DNA of 64,000 nt from Akanthomyces muscarius. Its lineage: Eukaryota; Ascomycota; Sordariomycetes; Hypocreales; Cordycipitaceae. Shown in pieces: positions 53,489 through 64,000 of this stretch (positions are counted from its first letter, which is position 1; each line of letters begins with the position of its first letter). The notes below the pieces were generated by a model. The model saw nothing but the letters and a program-made list of their open reading frames with translations. It was not told the origin of the DNA and did not search any database. The stretch is taken from NCBI RefSeq assembly GCF_028009165.1, contig NC_079245.1:2480001-2544000 (forward strand), read 5' to 3'. Both the position numbers and the translations under genes were made by a program.

Positions 53489-56400
53489 TATAGCAATCAA
53501 TCCCTGCGACCCGATCTTTTCTGTATTTTGTGCGTATTTTTCCTCTCCTTTTTTTTCCCTTGTCATCTGCTTTGTTGGTGACTTTGTAGCTTTACAGAAG
53601 TGCGATCCGTTTTTATACGTAGCTCTCTTTCTCTTTCAGATCAGCCAGCCGACCACCCGTTCGGGAATATCCAGCGATTTCAGCTCGGTAAGTAGCCTTT
53701 GTGAGTGGTCATGGTACGTATCTCTCCTTCTACACTCGCAAGGCTCCAGTGCAGCCACTTTACCGTGGCCTTTTCGCCAAGTATAAGAGTAATCGAACCG
53801 GATACCTTATCTTGAGCCCGTACGCCCTGGCCAGTCGATACAATGGCCGCACCGGAGCCGTGAACCTGCCACTTGGATGGGGTGTGGCAGCCTCTGGATG
53901 AATTGGGAAGCAGCCGCTGCAGGCATGGGACGCCGGGCAAAGCAACTTCAGCCCCTATCTAGAGACACTTGGCTGCGGGAGCTACGAGTGTGGTGGGTGA
54001 GTGCTGCGCCAGCGGTGCCTTGGGAGTGGCTGTATCTCGTGGCTGTTCCTGTTCGCCGATCGTGGTCTGAATGCTGGCATGTTGTGATACAGTGTTTCGG
54101 AATAATAATCGTATCCCGGCGAGAAACAAAGTCTAGGATGACAGCTACAGACCGGAGTCATCCTAGGCAAGGGTGGGGAGTTTTCATGGGCATGTAACTT
54201 ATACTCTTCGTGCCCTTTCACTGTGGCTGGCTGATGATCCTAAAATCCTGCTGTGCAGCCTGCGTGGTCTGGAACTGAACTCCCTTCTAGCTTATGCGGG
54301 GTGGAAGGGTCTTGGCGGGTCCAATGTACATAACTAGAACCTTGAGGGCACAATATTCGGGCTCGGAGCCTGTTGTAGATACTGAACGATGGGCGTTGGG
54401 GGAGGGAGGCGTGAACGACAGCGAGGCGTGAACGACAGCCGGGCGTGAACGACAGCCTGCCGGTGCGAGCCCACGCCGCCTAGCAAGCCGGAGGCACTTC
54501 AGGGTAAGTGGCACTTGTCTGGGCACAGTAACTTGCGACGCATGTACATGCTTACGTGCCTTCTGGTTTGCTTGGCAAGGGCCTGCCTGGCCCCTTCGTG
54601 CATGCACACCATTCTTGAGTACCATGTACCTGGTCATTTAGTGCCCTGCACATGGCACTGTAGCGCATGTAGGTGGCTCTCTAGCGTCTGTCCATGGCTG
54701 CTCAGGCATATGCAACTGGGTTTTTAGCGTGCGCAGTCAGACTTGTAAAAAAAAATTAATTGAAAGAAATAAAGATTAAAAGGAAAAAAATACCCCTCCC
54801 CCACATCTTCTTGTGAGAGTGCCGAGTGCGACGTTGTTGATTATTATCCGGCACAATCCAGCCCCAGCCCCCAGCCCAACCTGTCAGCCAGCCAGCAGGG
54901 GGCTATCGGCGATTCGCCGAAAGTTTAAGTGCGCCCCCTGTTGCTACGCACCCTGCGTGGGAGCTGAATCCGTCGGCTGATCGCTGGCTCGCTCTGCGTG
55001 CTGGAGGGTGTGGCAGGGACTCTGTTGTTGTCGTCGTTGTTGTTTCTGCCTGCTGCCGTCTTGCACCAAAGGTTTCAGTCCACGGTACATCGTGGGTGGT
55101 AAAGAAAGACATTCCGACCTTGCCGACGTATCCAATTCCTTTACAAACGAGCTGGTTATCAGATTTGATCGTGGCGTTTCATGGCAGAGTGGGGGAGGAT
55201 CCCGTACACAGCCGGGATCAGCAGCTTGTGCGAGCGAGCAGCGACCATGTTTTGTACGTTTCCCTTGCAAGGACTAAAAGAAAATCCCCCTGTCAACCGG
55301 GCATAGCCGTGTCCACAATGGCTTTGCGTCGCCGGCATCCGATAGCAGCATATCTGCCGGCAAAGACGGCGTGGCGTATCGGTGGCATACGCCCTCGCGA
55401 GAACAGAGAGGCTTCAGGGGGATATACCGGCCAAGGCAGGCACTTATTCGGTAGTTGGAAATGAGTAGTGTGAAATGTCGTCTATCTTTTCTTTCTTTTT
55501 CTTTTTTTTTTTGTTGGTAAAATGCAAAACCTGCAGGGCGAGTACTAAAAGTCCCTTCCAACGCCCATGCCGACACGGCGTTGCGCATATTCTATATGCG
55601 CAATGCCGTAATTCCATATTACCATACTCCCTTTCATGTACCCAAAACTTTGATGCTTCTGTATACAAGATTTCCAAAGAGTCATTTTCTCATGTTTATT
55701 TATAGTCTATGCAATCAGACCATCGCTTCGCACCCTGCCAAGCCAGAAACCATCGCTGCTCTGCAAGGCATGATGCCGGACTGCGCGTAACACTCTCTTA
55801 TGGCTGAATGCTTTGTTACTTTTCGTGACTTACTTCTTAAATAAATTTTGATCTAAACTGCATTCTTTTTGTTTCGTGTGACCTGTCTAAAATGTGAATG
55901 TGTAGGTCATAAACCTCCCATCGAGGAGGCCTGCTGCGACACCATGAATATGTTTGCAAATGCGCCCTTTTTGCCCCTCAATCAAGTACTCATGCCTCCT
56001 GAGGCTTATTAAATAACTTTGAATTTTGTTTAGACCTTGTCTCAGAATAGATAAGTGAAGTCGGGGCGGGTAAAATGTCGTTTTGTCAAACGTTGGCGCT
56101 GGTGGCCGTGCAGCCTCATGTAAATCTCCAAGCTACACGAAGCATCCGTGTCGCTGCTATCCAGGCTTCACAATCGTCGAAGCTCACAAAATGCAGCTAA
56201 TCTATCTCTCTGTTGATATCGTATCGGCCATTATAGAGGCTCAGTAGCCTGCGGACTTCATCCTCCGACACTGCCATGCGCATCATATATTAAAAGTCAC
56301 CGCGCCGATGGGAGCCTATAACGATCAACACTAATGAGATCCCCTAGATGCTACCTGACCGTACATCAGCAAATAGCCGACGGCAGTATACCAAGGCGAT

Positions 56401-58235
56401 GGACACGCCACCTACTGCAAACGCTGGTCCCCCGAATATCTCATTGACGCCCCATCAGGTCACAGCCCTATCGATCCTTCTGCGACCCGAGCCGATTTAC
56501 ATCTTGATGTCTTCCTGGGGGGGTTACTTCAAATGTTACTTGACCCCTCCATGGCAATGACGCCATGGCCAGCACGTCATGGTGTGGTGCGCCGTGCGTT
56601 GACGGGACGAGGCAGAGCCGCTTTTGGTCTCCGGTCACTGCAGCAGGGTAATTCTTTCAATAAGCCCGCGCCTCCTGTGGCCGTATCATGCTTCTTTTCA
56701 TGTTTGTTCCTCGTAGACTACTTTCGGACACTGAAAAGATGGCAAAAGAGACTGGGACCGGCGGCTCTGATCAGTCAGGCTCGGTATGCCGCATTTTTAC
56801 TACTCAGGTTGCGAGAGGCCGCCTGATTAACAGTTGACTGCTTTAGTGAGTCGGGGCCTTACAAGGTATCAAACTTTATGTGACGTGGATTAGCTAGACG
56901 AAGCACGCGGCACAATCTTCACGGCACAACCAACGGCCAGTGGACAATGGTGGTGCCCAACCTACACCACACACCTGCGCCGGTGTGCTGGATCGAGAAA
57001 TTTGCTCGAGATATAAGATTGCGACTATGAAGCTATTTTTCGGCGTCCGAATTCAATTTCAGCGTCAAATTTTGCGCTGCTTTTTATAGTATCTTGCATG
57101 ACTAACAAGCTGGTGTCTACGCCAGCCGGGCGCCCATGTTTTACAACCAACTGCCTGGACTCGTCTCCATAACCACGCATCTTGATGCCCTCGAACACAT
57201 TTACGCATCTCAACGGTTGTCTTGCCAAGAACATGGTGGCTTTTTCGTCATCAAGTAGTAAGTCATCATGTTTAATCTTGCGCAAAATAAAAACTTACTA
57301 GGCGACCACACTACACATTCACCAAAATACCCCAAAAAAAAAAGACATTTACAAAGAGCCGAGGAACCAAACTTACAATCGGCAAATCCACAAGAAGATC
57401 CTGTTCGACTGGCCAGGTAGATCGTTTAATGCATATCATTCTATGCATATGTAAATGAAGAGAATGATGTGGTGCCACTTCGTTAGGTCACAGCTCAGCT
57501 ACTTTACCTGGTCTTGCCCGTGCTTCCAGCACACCGAGAGAGACGGACAAGTCGGCCCACACCGGTGCCATTTAGCTGGTTATGAACCAAAGTCATGGCG
57601 TGCAAACCTTTTCTTGTAAAACCGCCGGCATATTCTCTCGCGCATTGACGTTGAGCCTGAAGGCATCAATGCTGGCGTGCGCAGGCCCTTGTTCCGTTGT
57701 GCTGTTGTGGCCGTGGTGGTCGCTGGTCGCTTCTGTCTCCCTGGAAGACGTCGGTTTGTACGCTTGTCCTCCCTCTTCCGCCCAGCTCCTCTTCTAGTCA
57801 GTGAGTATGGCTCTTGTCCCTGGTCAATTTGCACCTAGTAATCGTGTTATTTCTTCTTCTACTTCTCGGTGCCGCATTGTGACGCCCGACAATGGAAACA
57901 GTAGTGCTCTGGAAATGGAAAGAGTCCAGAAGCAGAAAGCGCCTGAAGGGCAGGGATTTGAGGTGTAAAGGAAGCGGAAGCGATCCAAAAATGGAAACAA
58001 TTTAGAAGCTGCCAAAAATGGAAGACGGAAAGTCAGAGGGTAGTTTCAACCGTGGAAAAAGAGCCTGCGGAAACGACGATTCATTCCGCCTGCTGAGTAG
58101 GTCCTTCAGTACACATGCGAAGTAGGCAGAACGGCAATCGCTTTCCTGGACAACGCGACGAACATATTAATTATAGTTTTCATATTGTATAAACGTATTA
58201 AGGCTTCGTCAGATAGAAATCCGATTACTAAAGCT

Positions 58236-58239
<4 letters not shown>
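53489..58239. other. 4.7-kb stretch with no convincing gene
   Basis: All ORFs are short, overlap on opposite strands and lack family signatures. I find no tRNA, transposase or reverse transcriptase motif. Small tandem repeats occur (54408-54456). It may hold the promoter of the Zn2Cys6 gene at its left edge and otherwise decayed or non-coding sequence. Confidence 0.5.
54408..54456. repeat. 17-nt direct repeat, three copies
   Basis: GGCGTGAACGACAGC recurs at 54408, 54425 and 54442 with 17-nt spacing. Confidence 0.8.

Positions 58240-58279
<40 letters not shown>
58240..58279. repeat. Poly-A tract (40 nt)
   Basis: Forty consecutive A just downstream (on the minus strand) of the transcription-factor remnant. 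It could be a retro-insertion tail or a simple microsatellite; no target-site duplication was identified. Confidence 0.85.
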
Positions 58280-58282
<3 letters not shown>

Positions 58283-58495
58283 ACTTATAAGCTTGTCTGC
58301 AGCTAGCGACAGGCCATCCGATATTGTCTTCACCATATGGAGAATGGGTTCACCTCGCAAGGCATCCGCCCATATCCTCACTGTAAATGCAGCGAGCCTC
58401 CGAATCCGACCAGAAGCTTCAGAGTCTTTTTGCACTTGCGAGGCGTACAGTGTTTCGTTGACAATGGCTGCAATCATGCCCAGAAGCTTGCGTTC

Positions 58496-59587
58496 CTAGA
58501 TCCGAAGCGCGCCCTCGCCTTCAGCCTGAACCAGGGTCGCAAGATTCTGTAGCCGGAAGCTCGTCAGGCAAGCACACTCAATGTGACTCAACGCGTGAAC
58601 AATGCTCCAGTTTTGGGCGTGTGTATGACTCACGAAAGCAATTCCCTTCTTCACGATGATACCTAGGACGCGGGTGCATTGCAGCATGGCGAGATCCGTG
58701 CTAGGCGAGCGCGCTAGGTTCATGCCAGTGCCACCGTAAACCGACTTTGCGAGGCATGCCGGGTTTCTTGTCATGACGCTGCGGTAAGGTCCGAGGTCCA
58801 CAGTAAGCCGGATATAGGCAATTCGAAGAAGCGCAGTAGAGTTGAAAGCGACCGGCCCATTTCGCGACAAAGGGTCCAGCGTTGACTCAGGGGCGACGCT
58901 CCAGCAGTGTTGCCACGAACGCAGAGCCTTGTCCATTCTATCCAGTGTCGCCTGCTCGAAGCATTTCTCAGTGAGATCAAGATCTATAGACTGGCGCTGG
59001 AGGAAGATTTGCTGAACAAGACCGTGGATCAAAATATAATTACCAAAAGCCGAAACTGTGCTTGTGCTGTTGATTTCAACTCCGCGCAATATCGTGCCCA
59101 AAACTGAGGCAAACGTCGCCTCTTTATGAGTTCTTTCGCTTTTTACTCGGTTCCACTTCGCTTCTGTTTCTGCTCGCCACATTTCCATTGGGTGTGGCAG
59201 CGAGAGCATAACCTCCCGATTCACCAGAGGTGGAGGGACATTGAATGCCACAGACTGAAGACTGAGTAGAGTGAATCCCGCAAAGAGCGTGCGCCTTCTC
59301 TCTTCTATTCCTATCCACTTTTCCCAATTCACGTTGCCAGTTATGCAATCCGAGCTTGAGAGACCATTCGTCCGCAGCAAGACAGCGACCTGGCTTGCGG
59401 ACTCCAAGCTGTCAGAGACCAGATCTCCTCGGCCCCAGGCGGACATCGCTGTCAGTATGACAAGAGCTTGCGTAGTTCGCAGAGATGTCTTGGAAGCTTT
59501 TTTTGCTTCTTGTAAGCCTCTTTGACCTCCCATTTCTTGGCTGTCCAAAGAACCAACTCTATATAAAGCTCCCAAAGACTTCCAATG
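58496..59587 (-). pseudogene. Fungal-specific transcription factor, N-terminally truncated
   Basis: The open frame encodes about 360 aa of the fungal transcription-factor middle homology region: LGALYRV at its start, ERRRTLFAGFTLLSLQS in the middle, ending ALRI. The frame opens after a TAA at 59588-59590, and the first usable codon is TTG, not ATG. No zinc finger or Zn2Cys6 motif is found upstream, where the old-yellow-enzyme gene starts on the other strand. It therefore looks like a remnant that lost its DNA-binding half, although distant 5' exons cannot be fully excluded. Confidence 0.6.
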
Positions 59588-59656
59588 TTAAATTTGGAGC
59601 GTATAAATGCCACATCGCTGCTTTTACCTCGTCCAACAGCCGGATAACATGTCAAT

Positions 59657-60753
59657 ATGTCGTCATCCAAACTCTTCCAGCCAATTACTGTCGGCAACGC
59701 AAGCTACAACACCGAATTGTCATGGCCCCTCTGACACGCTTTCGGTCAGACGATAACAACATCCCCCTTCCAAATATGCTCGAGTATTACACGCAAAGAG
59801 CCAGTACGTCAGGAACGTTGATCATTGCCGAAGCGACGCAGATTTCCCCTCAGCACTGCGGCGGCCCCAATGCTCCCGGTCTGTGGAAAGCCGCTCAAAT
59901 TGAATCTTGGAGCAAGATAACCGAAGCTGTGCATTCTCGAGGCTGTGCCATTTATTGCCAGCTGTGCGCACCTGGCCGCGCTGGTCGTCTAGAAGGCCAT
60001 CCGCTCTACAGCTCTAGCGCAGTGCCCATGGAAGCCAGCGCGACTGTGCCACAGGCCATGACAAACTCGGAGATTCGGGATTGCATTCGAGACTTTCGAA
60101 ATGCAGCATCCAATGCAATCGAGGCAGGATTTGATGGTGTTGAACTCCATGGTGCTAATGGTTATTTGATCGATCAGTTCAGTCAAAGCACTTGCAATAA
60201 TCGCACAGATGATTGGGGTGGCTCGGTCAAAAACCGGTCCAGGTTCATTTTGGAGGTTGCCAAGGCTGTTACTACGGCCATTGGTAGCAACAAAATTGGA
60301 GTCAGACTCAGCCCATGGAGTACATTCCAAGGTATGAAGATGGAGGAATACCACGCGGAAGAGCAGTTTTCGCATATTATCTCGGAGATGAAGGCACTGC
60401 AGCTTTCGTATCTACACCTGATCGAGTCAAGAGTTGCCAACAATGTGGACTGCGAGAAGAAGGAAGGGTTGGAATTTGCTTTTCGAATTTGGGGAAACCA
60501 GTCGCCAATCCTTGTCGCTGGAGGCTTCGACGGCGAGTCGGCTCGTTCCGCAATTGATGGCGAGTATCAGCAACACGACACTCTTGTCGTTTTTGGCCGC
60601 TATTTTGTTTCCACGCCAGATTTGGTCTTTCGTCTAAAGCACGGGCTCGAGCCAAACACCTATGACCATTCCGCCTTCTATACCCCTGTTCAGAGCAAGT
60701 GCTACATCGATTATCCGTTTAGCAAACAGTTTTTAGACCAGTACAAGGCATAA
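59657..60753 (+). pseudogene. Old yellow enzyme (NADH:flavin oxidoreductase) with an apparent N-terminal frameshift
   Basis: From about 59701 the plus strand carries a well-conserved OYE: RIVMAPLTRF, the FMN/substrate HGANGYLIDQF (His/Asn pair), NRTDDWGGS, VFGRYFVSTPDL. The natural start (ATG 59657, MSSSKLFQPITVGN) lies in a different frame, and the two meet near 59695-59700, as if one base is missing. The open frame of the body extends upstream to 59485 only through sequence that is antisense to the neighbour. It is either a disabled gene or a sequencing error. OYEs reduce activated C=C bonds. Confidence 0.6.
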
Positions 60754-61408
60754 ATTGATAGCGCTGTGTGCCTCAACAGCGGCAACAAGACCAATTTTCA
60801 GTACGATACTCTACCAAGACTTGTTTGCCTTGTTGCAATTGACTTGTATAGTATGCAGGTGCTGCTAGGTGTATTGATTATGTATTTAGGTGCGAACAAA
60901 ATTTCTGGGCAACCTCAACCCGGGAGAACGCTGATGGCGTCGGCAACTCAAAGGCCTCGCGATCGCAGTCGCGCCAAATAGTTGATGTTCCCGAGATTCG
61001 TCTGCACGAGATCGGCGACGTCTAAGCTTCTAATTAAAATCCAAATCATACCCAGCAGGTCGAACAAAAATTCACGAGCCACTGAGAATTATTCTCAGAT
61101 GAACGTGGCGAAACCTTGATGTTTGGGATTTGTAAGCTTCGCTCGGCGGATATCCACCAAGCAGCATTTTTACCCCAAGTGCAGTCGCGACGAAATTACT
61201 AATGTATAAGTATTATAAAGAGTTGGAATAAACATAAAAAGAAACACTATATATTGCTTTTTTAAATTGTGTAAATCACGCACTGCGTACCAAGAACATT
61301 TGCGAGAAGTACATGCCAACTCGCATATATCAGGTAGTCAAAGCCCTGCCCGCACAACAACTCACACTCCAGCTGACCAAAGGTTTCCAGAAAACATCTT
61401 TCGAAACC
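60754..61408. other. Intergenic, no supported gene
   Basis: AT-rich; upstream region of the RidA-like gene. Nothing else recognised. Confidence 0.5.
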
Positions 61409-61819
61409 ATGTCTGCGGAGAAGTACAATAATCCTCCCGGCGCAGCGCAGAAACACAGCGACTTGGGGCATTATTCGCAGTCCGTTGACCTGGGAAATGG
61501 AGCCATCAAATGCTCGGGCCAGGGAGGCTGGGACCCTGAGACCGGGGCTCTGGACGCGAATGACAGCGACAATCAGATTGAGTTGGCTATGAAGAATGTC
61601 GACGTAGTTCTCAAGGCCGCCGGTCTTCGAGGATGGGAGGATGTGTACTTGCTGCGTTCATACCATTGCGATATTCGCACATCATGGGCGCCCACTGCGG
61701 AGGCTCTCCGCCAGCGAATTCCTGGTCATCGGCCGGTCTGGACTGCTATAGGAGTTGCCAATTTGGCATTTCCCGCCATGCTTATTGAGCTAGAAGTTGA
61801 GGCTCGTAGATCAAGCTAA
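61409..61819 (+). CDS. RidA/YjgF/L-PSP family protein
   Basis: A single exon of 136 aa from ATG 61409; a longer in-frame reading starts at 61313 but adds non-conserved residues. GAIKCSGQGGWDPETG, IELAMKNVDVVLKAAG and HRPVWTAIGVANLAFPAMLIELE are characteristic of the RidA fold, whose members hydrolyse enamine/imine intermediates released by PLP enzymes. RidA-like genes are found in some fungal clusters. Whether it belongs to this pathway is unclear, since it lies 8 kb beyond the regulator among damaged genes. Confidence 0.8.
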   Translation: MSAEKYNNPPGAAQKHSDLGHYSQSVDLGNGAIKCSGQGGWDPETGALDANDSDNQIELAMKNVDVVLKAAGLRGWEDVYLLRSYHCDIRTSWAPTAEALRQRIPGHRPVWTAIGVANLAFPAMLIELEVEARRSS

Positions 61820-63120
61820 AGAGTGGCCACTTCAATAGTGCAGGAGTACTAGTGGAGAGTAAAATGATTGTCACTATTTATTGTTTCGAATCAAAAATGA
61901 GCTGATGGATCCTTGAAAAGGTCAAGTCTTCGATCTTGCTACCATGACAGCTTCAGCTCCCACTCTATCTTCTACCTTTAGCGTGCGCTGTAAGTTGACG
62001 GCTAAAAAAGAGCGGCTATCAGTGGGTGTTTGGGTGGTTGCGTTTGGGATGTTACAAAGACGGATGACGAGTGAAGCCCAAGTTGGGGAAGACTGAATCT
62101 TCACTTCTTACCAATAAGCCCCATGAGCTGCCAAAGCTGCCAAAGCTGCCAAAATTCCAGGCCAAAGAGATGCCTCTACCACTGAAACGACGGTGCAAGT
62201 GCGCTGTGGCGCACCTGCACCACAGCTGCCGGATTCTGCTGCGTCGCCGCGACACAGGCAACGCGGCCGACTCATCAGCGGGCACCCGGCGCATCGCAGC
62301 AGGATCAAAGTGGCGCCAAAGCTCACCAGTTTCAACCAATAAAATCCCACTTAAACTAAAAGTAGAGTCATCTTCTTCATTTCTGGTCATGTGCACCTAA
62401 ACGGTCGACTAAAATATAGCAAGAAAGCCCGCGCGGCGGCTCGGAGAATGAATGGCAGCCAATAAGCGACCAAGCCAAACGGACAATTTACGATTCGAAC
62501 CAGAAGAAAGACAGGGCCATGTCAGACGGAGAATAAATTCACTACCTGCACTCATATATCAGATTTGAGTCTATGTTATAGAATATTTGGGATTAATTTA
62601 TTTCGCCATGGGTATAGTGTCAAAGCTATGCTATGCAAAAGCAATTGCCATTTCCATACACACAACTGGTGCTACTTTTTATCGTGGGGGGCGAAGGACG
62701 CCTACTACGGAAGCCTTCCAGGAACGCTCAGCTAATTCCGCTATTCGGCTTAAATGGGAATGCTAATAATAGTGAGGCCCCGTGAATGTGTCCATGTCAA
62801 TGTAACGAGAGTTAGCATTACCGGCGGAGGACGCAATTGAGCGTGCTAGTTATAGTGACCCGGCGCTTTGCGGTAATTTGGTGTAGGGTAGCGATACGCC
62901 CCTGCTCGAGGCGAAGCTTCACCAACCTACAACAGAATCGCCAGTTCTGGCTCAATAGTTACTACCCAACATCGATGCGACATGACACTAAAAAAGACGA
63001 GAACAGAGTGGCGGATGGTTTGACCTCAACTAGCGCTTCAAAAACGCATGTCAACCCGCTGTTTTCGTAACGCTTCTAGCTCTTCATAGTTCAGCAAAGG
63101 GTCTTGGCCAGCTTCTTCCG
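61820..63120. other. Intergenic, no supported gene
   Basis: Short ORFs only. A tRNA-B-box-like string GGTTCGAATCG (minus strand, about 62490-62500) lacks cloverleaf partners. Confidence 0.45.
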
Positions 63121-63900
63121 ATGAGATACAATCTGGCTCTACACGAGCATACATCCGAGGTCCTGCAGATTTCGATGCAGACTATGCTGGACGAGCTGCA
63201 GCTAGATTTATACGGAAATAGTCTGTTGCGGTTGGTCGATTTCGGCCACGAATTCGGACACGAATTCGGACACTTTGTCGAGTCCCTCGCTCTGTACGAG
63301 CTTCTGCATAACGAATGCATTTCCGTCAGCATGTTAATTTCCTCGCACCTAGCTTATATGAAGAATAGACTCTCGTTGACCGGGCTCGAGTAGATTTTAA
63401 ACTGCTCAGCGTCTCTCGACCTGCCCGTCTACGCGACGCAGCATGAATGCTACACCAGTTAGACGCTGTGAGCAAAAATCAGCAACGAAGGAATCAAGCA
63501 CAAGGACGGACAGCTGTTTCTAGCGATTCCAGAAAAGATTGCACAAGGCGCTTTTATTAATAATATATTGGATATCAGTGCTGAGGTGGCGGAAAGGATA
63601 ATAGACTTGCTCGGAGAGTATCAAGGATATCGTAGTGCTGCAGTACCAGTAGCAACTGCGAATAGAAGTGTCGTCCAGGGGCTGCGCCCAGTGGAGCAGG
63701 TGCTGGCTGTGAGCTGCATACTAGTAGTTACTGTAAGCTTGCAACTGGATAAAGTATCACGGCGAGCAGGGCGGACATACCTAGATGCCTGTCTATGTTT
63801 TCGACGACCGCCGTGATTGACGGGGACGCTTGCAGGGCACGGGGAATTTACAGTTTCGCGGGACGTGGCGGAGCAAGTTACGGCACATCTGAGGATTTGA
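63121..63900 (+). pseudogene. Possible decayed protein-coding gene of unknown family
   Basis: Protein-like segments occur in a row on the plus strand (63121-63393, then DLPVYATQHE near 63418, then AIPEKIAQGAF...DISAEVAERIIDLLGEY near 63520-63630). They are separated by stop codons without good intron signals. This looks like a gene remnant, family unknown. A 12-nt repeat (CACGAATTCGGA) is duplicated in tandem at 63247-63270. Confidence 0.3.
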
Positions 63901-64000
63901 ACGGGATGAGGTTGGAAGCAAACTAGTTGCCGCCAGGTTGATGGTGCCCCCGTTCGCCTCGTTTGCTACCTAGCTTGCGGCGGCGGCGCCATGGAGCAAT

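Noticed and set aside
62485..62505. GGTTCGAATCG on the minus strand as a tRNA T-loop/B box
   Set aside because: No A box, acceptor stem or anticodon arm can be placed at the right spacing.

Overview
This window is nuclear DNA of a filamentous ascomycete, most likely a Sordariomycete near Hypocreales. The genes carry short (about 46-110 nt) GT..AG introns. The flanks hold fungal families (ARS-binding protein Abp2, a GPI-type cell-wall protein), and most of the window is one secondary-metabolite gene cluster. The genus cannot be fixed from sequence reading alone.

Layout. 0-5.6 kb: a Ser/Gly-repeat GPI-anchor-type secreted protein and an Abp2 homologue, which look like the non-cluster left flank. 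5.6-48.6 kb: a dense cluster of about 20 biosynthetic and transport genes on both strands. It has the gene set of an epipolythiodioxopiperazine (ETP; gliotoxin / sirodesmin / acetylaranotin / aspirochlorine type) pathway: NRPS (GliP-like), PLP lyase/aminotransferase (GliI-like), glutathione transferase (GliG-like), gamma-glutamyl cyclotransferase (GliK-like), dipeptidase (GliJ-like), dithiol oxidase (GliT-like), GliC-like P450, GliN-like methyltransferase, O-methyltransferases, an AtaL-like protein, an AclQ-like TIM barrel and a major-facilitator exporter. 49.8-53.5 kb: an ankyrin-repeat protein and a Zn2Cys6 regulator (GliZ-like position and type). 53.5-58.4 kb: a long stretch with no convincing gene. 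58.4-61.8 kb: a transcription-factor remnant lacking its DNA-binding half, an old-yellow-enzyme gene with an apparent frameshift, and an intact RidA-family gene. 61.8-64 kb: no intact gene, perhaps a decayed one.

How the genes fit together (known family roles plus inference): the NRPS makes a diketopiperazine-type scaffold. A GliC-like P450 oxidises the alpha carbons and the GST adds glutathione. GGCT and the dipeptidase trim the glutathione adducts, the PLP enzyme cleaves C-S bonds to give a dithiol, and the GliT-like enzyme closes the disulfide. Five further P450s, two O-methyltransferases, one N-methyltransferase-type protein and a membrane O-acyltransferase would then decorate the core heavily. 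The MFS protein would export the product.

Main surprise: the NRPS reads T-C-A-T-C and has no first adenylation domain (in-frame stop 19 codons before the ATG). The cluster also carries a complete stand-alone 4-coumarate-CoA-ligase-type adenylating enzyme. This suggests either a split initiation module or one A domain serving both carriers, so the product may differ from known ETPs. A motif TCGGTGGCCGA (the TCGGN3CCGA class reported for SirZ/GliZ-type regulators) occurs perfectly in two cluster promoters and with one mismatch in several others.
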